Positions 10,760 to 13,301 of a stretch of DNA of 13,301 nucleotides are shown here, one piece after another; position 1 is the first letter of the stretch; every line of letters begins with the position of its first letter. Both the position numbers and the translations under genes were made by a program. Origin of the DNA: an uncultured Clostridia bacterium (GTDB taxonomy: Bacteria; Bacillota; Clostridia; Lachnospirales; Anaerotignaceae); assembly GCA_910587735.1 (NCBI GenBank), contig CAJUNT010000022.1, forward strand, positions 22,847 to 36,147. The letters run 5' to 3'. Under the pieces are notes generated by a model, which searched no databases, was not told where the DNA came from, and saw nothing but the letters and a program-made list of their open reading frames with translations.

Positions 10760-10969
10760 ATGACAACGACAGAAAGATTAATGATTTCAAAAGAAAAAAA
10801 GGTTTGTGTTAACTGCAAATATTTTATACAACATTATATCTACGATAAAAGATTTAATAATGATTTTTCACCTTGCAATGATGGACATTGTGTAAAACCA
10901 AGATTAAAAAATAGAAAGCCAAAAAATAAAGCTTGTGAACATTTTGAATGGAATCAGGAAATGACATGA
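10760..10969 (+). CDS. Cys-rich, probably metal-binding small phage protein (69 aa)
   Basis: The protein shows CVNCKYF (C16, C19), then C39, H43 and C44 (CNDGHC), and C59 before EHFEW. This spacing suggests a small zinc or iron-sulfur fold. Basic residues (KPRLKNRKPKNKA) lie between the last sites. I cannot attach a named family, but such CxxCxYF proteins are frequent in early regions of Clostridia phages. The ATG at 10760 is eight bases after AGGAG; a GTG at 10751 overlaps that site. The 10-mer TCAAATAGGA occurs twice upstream (10723 and 10741), duplicating the ribosome binding site region. Confidence 0.65.
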   Translation: MTTTERLMISKEKKVCVNCKYFIQHYIYDKRFNNDFSPCNDGHCVKPRLKNRKPKNKACEHFEWNQEMT

Positions 10970-10970
10970 C

Positions 10971-11009
10971 AAAAAAACGCCCCTAAGGAAGTGGCTTTCC
11001 AAAAGGGGC
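10971..11009 (-). terminator. Hairpin with minus-strand T-run upstream of the Gp157 gene
   Basis: GCCCC (10979-10983) pairs with GGGGC (11005-11009), with an inner GGAA/TTCC stem. Seven As (10971-10977) precede it on the plus strand, so on the minus strand it is a textbook hairpin plus T7. No leftward gene precedes it in that direction. On the plus strand it would be an mRNA leader structure. Confidence 0.5.
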
Positions 11010-11058
11010 AAACAAATAAATATTACAATTAGTGTAGCACAAAAGGGAGGAAAAAGCA

Positions 11059-11559
11059 ATGGCTAGTTTATATGAATTAACAGGAGATTTTTTAAAAGTT
11101 AGAGAAATGTTATTTGATGAAGATGCTGATATAGAAATGATAGAAAATACATTAGATTGTATAGATTGTTTGTTTGAAGAAAAGGCTGATAACTATGCAA
11201 AAATACTACAATGCATAAATGATGATATTTCAGGAATTAAAAATGAAATGGAAAGGTTAAAAATCAGAAAAGAAATGTTACAGAAAAGAAGTGACAGGCT
11301 AAAGCAAAAATTAAAAACTAGCATGGAAATTACAGGAAAAACAAAATTTTCTACAACTTTATATACCTTTTCTATTAGAAAAAATGGCGGTTTAGAACCA
11401 TTAAAAATTGATGCAGATATAAAAGACATACCAGAACAATATTTGACACCTCAACCACCTACAATCAATATAGGTGCAATTAGAAAGGCATTAGACGAAG
11501 GTGCTATATTGCATTTTGCACATATAGAAGAAAGAGGAACAAATTTAAGTATTAAATAA
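11059..11559 (+). CDS. Siphovirus Gp157-family protein
   Basis: 166 residues. The start MASLYELTGDFLKVREMLFD matches Gp157, a family of early siphophage proteins first noted in dairy streptococcal phages. Residues about 50-95 form a charged coiled coil (MERLKIRKEMLQKRSDRLKQ), followed by the conserved beta region (TTLYTFSIRKNGG) and the end IPEQYLTPQPPTINIGAIRK with a C-terminal strand. The family is usually placed immediately before recombination genes, as here (ERF and SSB follow). A link to phage resistance was proposed for early members, but the biochemical function is not established. GGGAGG lies about ten bases before the ATG. Confidence 0.88.
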   Translation: MASLYELTGDFLKVREMLFDEDADIEMIENTLDCIDCLFEEKADNYAKILQCINDDISGIKNEMERLKIRKEMLQKRSDRLKQKLKTSMEITGKTKFSTTLYTFSIRKNGGLEPLKIDADIKDIPEQYLTPQPPTINIGAIRKALDEGAILHFAHIEERGTNLSIK

Positions 11560-11579
11560 TAGAAAGGAAGTAGAATACT

Positions 11580-11894
11580 ATGGATTTAGAAAAAATGCAA
11601 AAAGTGAATGAGATATTGCAGTTATGTTTTGAAATAAATAGATTTGAATCAAGACAACAACGTTTGACAGAAAAAAAGCCAACAGTGTTTATACATTTTT
11701 GTGGACATATAGCAGAACTAGAAATAAGTGTTTTTCAAACTGGCTGGTATGCTTATGCAACAAAGGATATAAAGTTTAAATTTTATTTAGATAAGCCATT
11801 TGATGAAATAAAACACCATATGGAAAAATGTATAGCATATTTGAATGAATTGAAAGAAAGGGAAAATGATGAGTGTTTACAGCAAGTTATTTGA
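11580..11894 (+). CDS. Hypothetical early phage protein (104 aa)
   Basis: No family is recognised. A helical N-terminus (MDLEKMQKVNEILQLCFEIN) is followed by beta strands (PTVFIHFCGHIAELEISVFQ, TGWYAYATKDIKFKFYLDKP) and a final helix. The ATG at 11580 has AAGGAAG about nine bases upstream. Its last 26 bases overlap the ERF gene, implying translational coupling within the recombination operon. A role supporting ERF or Gp157 is suggested only by position. Confidence 0.7.
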   Translation: MDLEKMQKVNEILQLCFEINRFESRQQRLTEKKPTVFIHFCGHIAELEISVFQTGWYAYATKDIKFKFYLDKPFDEIKHHMEKCIAYLNELKERENDECLQQVI

Positions 11895-12462
11895 GATACA
11901 GCAAACATTAAAAGCACCAAAGGGACAATATAATAACTTTGGAAAATATAAATATAGAAGTTGTGAGGACATATTAGAGGCAGTAAAACCTGTATTAGCA
12001 CAGCAGAGAGCGACTATTATATTGTATGATGAATTGGTGCTAAATGGACAGAGATATTACATAAAAGCAACTGCTTGTTTGACAGATATTGAAACAGGAG
12101 AACAGGTAAAAAGTGAAGCATATGCAAGAGAAGAAGAAAATAAAAAAGGTATGGATTCTAGCCAGGTAACAGGGGCAAGTAGCTCCTATGCCAGAAAATA
12201 TGCCTTAAATGGATTACTTTGTATTGATGATAATAAAGACAGCGATATAACCAATACATATGGAAAAGATGAAAATAAAAATCAGCAACAACAAAAATTG
12301 AATAAAAAACCTTGTTGTCAGAAATGTGGTAAAAAGTTTACAGGATTTCAGTCAAGTTCTGGAAAACAGTATCCTCCAGAATATGAATACAACAAAAGAA
12401 AAGAAAAATATGGAAAAGCATTTTGTGATGCTTGTTTAGTGAGTGAGGGATTAAAAAAATGA
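11869..12462 (+). CDS. erf: ERF-family single-strand annealing protein
   Basis: 197 residues. The ERF core spans about 1-125: SKLFEIQQTLKAPKGQYNNF, GKYKYRSCEDILEAVKPVL, then the signature SSQVTGASSSYARKYALNGL. ERF proteins anneal complementary single strands in phage recombination, often for genome circularisation. After a Gln/Asn-rich linker, the C-terminus carries a zinc-ribbon-like unit (C150-x2-C153 and C186-x2-C189), an addition to the ERF core. Two ATGs occur at 11866 and 11869; the second is better spaced from AAAGGGA and gives the usual MxVYxKL start. It overlaps the previous gene by 26 bases and the SSB gene by 4 (ATGA), so the three are tightly coupled. Confidence 0.92.
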   Translation: MSVYSKLFEIQQTLKAPKGQYNNFGKYKYRSCEDILEAVKPVLAQQRATIILYDELVLNGQRYYIKATACLTDIETGEQVKSEAYAREEENKKGMDSSQVTGASSSYARKYALNGLLCIDDNKDSDITNTYGKDENKNQQQQKLNKKPCCQKCGKKFTGFQSSSGKQYPPEYEYNKRKEKYGKAFCDACLVSEGLKK

Positions 12463-12803
12463 ATAAAGTAATATTGATGGGCAGATTAACAAAAGACCCA
12501 GAGGTAAAATATACACAACAAAATATAGCGGTTGCAAGGTATACACTTGCAGTTGCTAGAAGGTTCAAACATCAGCAACAAGATGTAGATTTTATTAATT
12601 GTATTGCTTTTGGTAAAGCAGCAGAGTTTGCAGAGAAGTATCTCAATCAAGGCAAACAGATAGTAATTGTGGGAAGAATACAAGTTCGTTCTTGGGAAGA
12701 TAAAAATAATCAAAAACAATGGAGTACAGAAGTGATTGTAGAAGAACATTATTTTACAGGCAGCAAAACAAAAGAGGAAAATGATGAAGATTTACCATTT
12801 TAA
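12459..12803 (+). CDS. ssb: Single-stranded DNA-binding protein
   Basis: 114 residues with the OB-fold sequence typical of bacterial/phage SSB: MNKVILMGRLTKDPEVKYTQ, then VARYTLAVARRF, DFINCIAFGKAAEFAEKYL and GKQIVIVGRIQVRSW. It binds and protects single-stranded DNA and recruits partners through its acidic tip, here DEDLPF. It is shorter than the usual chromosomal SSB because the Gly/Gln linker is almost absent, common in phage copies. It starts in an ATGA overlap with the ERF gene, so SSB and the annealing protein are co-translated, a standard pairing. Confidence 0.95.
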   Translation: MNKVILMGRLTKDPEVKYTQQNIAVARYTLAVARRFKHQQQDVDFINCIAFGKAAEFAEKYLNQGKQIVIVGRIQVRSWEDKNNQKQWSTEVIVEEHYFTGSKTKEENDEDLPF

Positions 12804-12861
12804 AAAATGAGACATTTTTAGAATTTTTACTCTGTAAAATTACAATACGGGAGGGAATTAT

Positions 12862-13301
12862 ATGAAAGAACAAAAAGAAAGCTTTGTGTTTTACAGAGGA
12901 TTTAGAGAGGCAATAAACGCATTGCCTCAAGAATATCAATTAAAAACATTGCAGTATTTAATGGATTATGCTTTTGATGGCATAGAGCCAGAAGAAAATG
13001 GAGTAGAAAAAGCATTATTTTTATCTTTTAAACCACAAATTGATGCAGCACAAAAAGGATATGAAGCAGTTGTAGTAAATGGACAAAAGGGTGGCAGACC
13101 GAAAAAGGAAAAACAAGAAAAAAGCAAAGAAAACCAAAAAGCAGAAAGTGAAAACCAAGAAGAAAGCAAAAATAACCAAGATTTAAAAAATGAAAACCTA
13201 AAAAAACCAAACACTAACCACAGCAAAAGCAAAAATAACCAAGAACTAAAAAATGAAAACCTAAAAAAACCAAACACTAACCTTAATGATAATATTAATA
13301 T
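12862..13301 (+). CDS. DUF6291-type phage protein, 3' end outside window
   Basis: The gene has no stop before the window ends; 146 codons are visible. The ATG at 12862 is preceded by GGGAGG about seven bases upstream. The N-terminal 75 residues (SFVFYRGFREAINALPQEYQ, then YLMDYAFDGIEPEENG and FLSFKPQIDAAQKGYE) and the following NGQKGGRPKK match the DUF6291 family, small proteins commonly beside phage replication initiators. From about residue 75 the chain becomes a Lys/Asn/Gln/Glu-rich linker with a 21-residue tandem repeat, probably disordered. A replisome-organiser-type domain could follow beyond the edge; this cannot be seen. Confidence 0.8.
   Translation, partial: MKEQKESFVFYRGFREAINALPQEYQLKTLQYLMDYAFDGIEPEENGVEKALFLSFKPQIDAAQKGYEAVVVNGQKGGRPKKEKQEKSKENQKAESENQEESKNNQDLKNENLKKPNTNHSKSKNNQELKNENLKKPNTNLNDNIN
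13163..13281 (+). repeat. 63-bp in-frame tandem repeat in the DUF6291 gene
   Basis: Nearly two copies with a 63-bp period start at 13163 and 13226 (encoding NNQ-D/E-LKNENLKKPNTN). They are almost identical at the DNA level, indicating recent duplication. The copy number may vary between strains. Confidence 0.85.

Noticed and set aside
12966..13277. Leftward 103-codon frame rich in Phe, Leu and Ser that looks like a membrane protein
   Set aside because: It is the complement of the Lys/Asn-rich DUF6291 linker and has no ribosome binding site; its composition is a by-product of the A-rich sense strand.
1..13301. CRISPR array, tRNA, rRNA or insertion sequence
   Set aside because: No spaced identical repeats of CRISPR type, no tRNA-like cloverleaf with a CCA-end context, no rRNA-like stretch and no transposase other than the phage integrase were seen on either strand.

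Overview
The window has the base composition and gene style of a low-GC Bacillota, most likely class Clostridia. It is AT-rich throughout, nearly every gene has a strong AGGAGG-type ribosome binding site, and the phage families present (pRha, BRO-N antirepressor, Gp157, ERF, DUF6291) are typical of Clostridia temperate siphophages. It reads as the left edge and early region of an integrated prophage next to a host gene. The species cannot be fixed from sequence alone.

Layout. 1-2497 is the 3' part of a host-type Hsp70/actin-fold ATPase gene with a long disordered, repeat-bearing N-terminus. A bidirectional hairpin terminator (2529-2576) separates it from a convergent, catalytically complete tyrosine integrase (2598-3782, minus); the left attachment site is expected in this gap. 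3783-4042 holds several inverted repeats and a rightward promoter that faces the end of the repressor gene. 4043-4832 is a divergent XRE repressor / Cro-like switch with repeated TTACGCAA operator-like boxes. 4.85-8.7 kb is accessory DNA. Small rightward genes alternate with leftward genes (5067-5372, 5724-6290 and an unlisted 40-codon gene at 7438-7560), each leftward gene having its own promoter. Repeated intergenic cassettes link several of these genes. 8.7-10.1 kb holds an excisionase-like gene, a truncated Rha gene with a foreign remnant, and a BRO-N antirepressor. 10111-10705 is a second, independent XRE/XRE divergent switch with its own pair of 23-bp operator repeats. 10.76-13.3 kb is the early replication/recombination operon: a Cys-rich protein, Gp157, a hypothetical protein, the ERF single-strand annealing protein, SSB, and the start of a DUF6291 protein that runs off the right end.

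How the parts work together. The integrase and one or both excisionase-like proteins would control integration and excision. The two repressors would hold rightward transcription off. Neither shows a C-terminal self-cleaving peptidase domain, so induction may run through the antirepressor rather than RecA-driven cleavage; this is inference. Once derepressed, rightward transcription would deliver Gp157, ERF and SSB for phage recombination and replication. The leftward genes at 5.07-6.29 kb and 7.44-7.56 kb have separate promoters and could be expressed in the lysogen, which makes them the best candidates for lysogenic-conversion, exclusion or defence functions. The most novel part is the 5.07-7.65 kb block: a 46-bp near-perfect palindrome, a 42-residue membrane peptide, two gene pairs that converge with 2-bp gaps, and a duplicated leftward promoter cassette.
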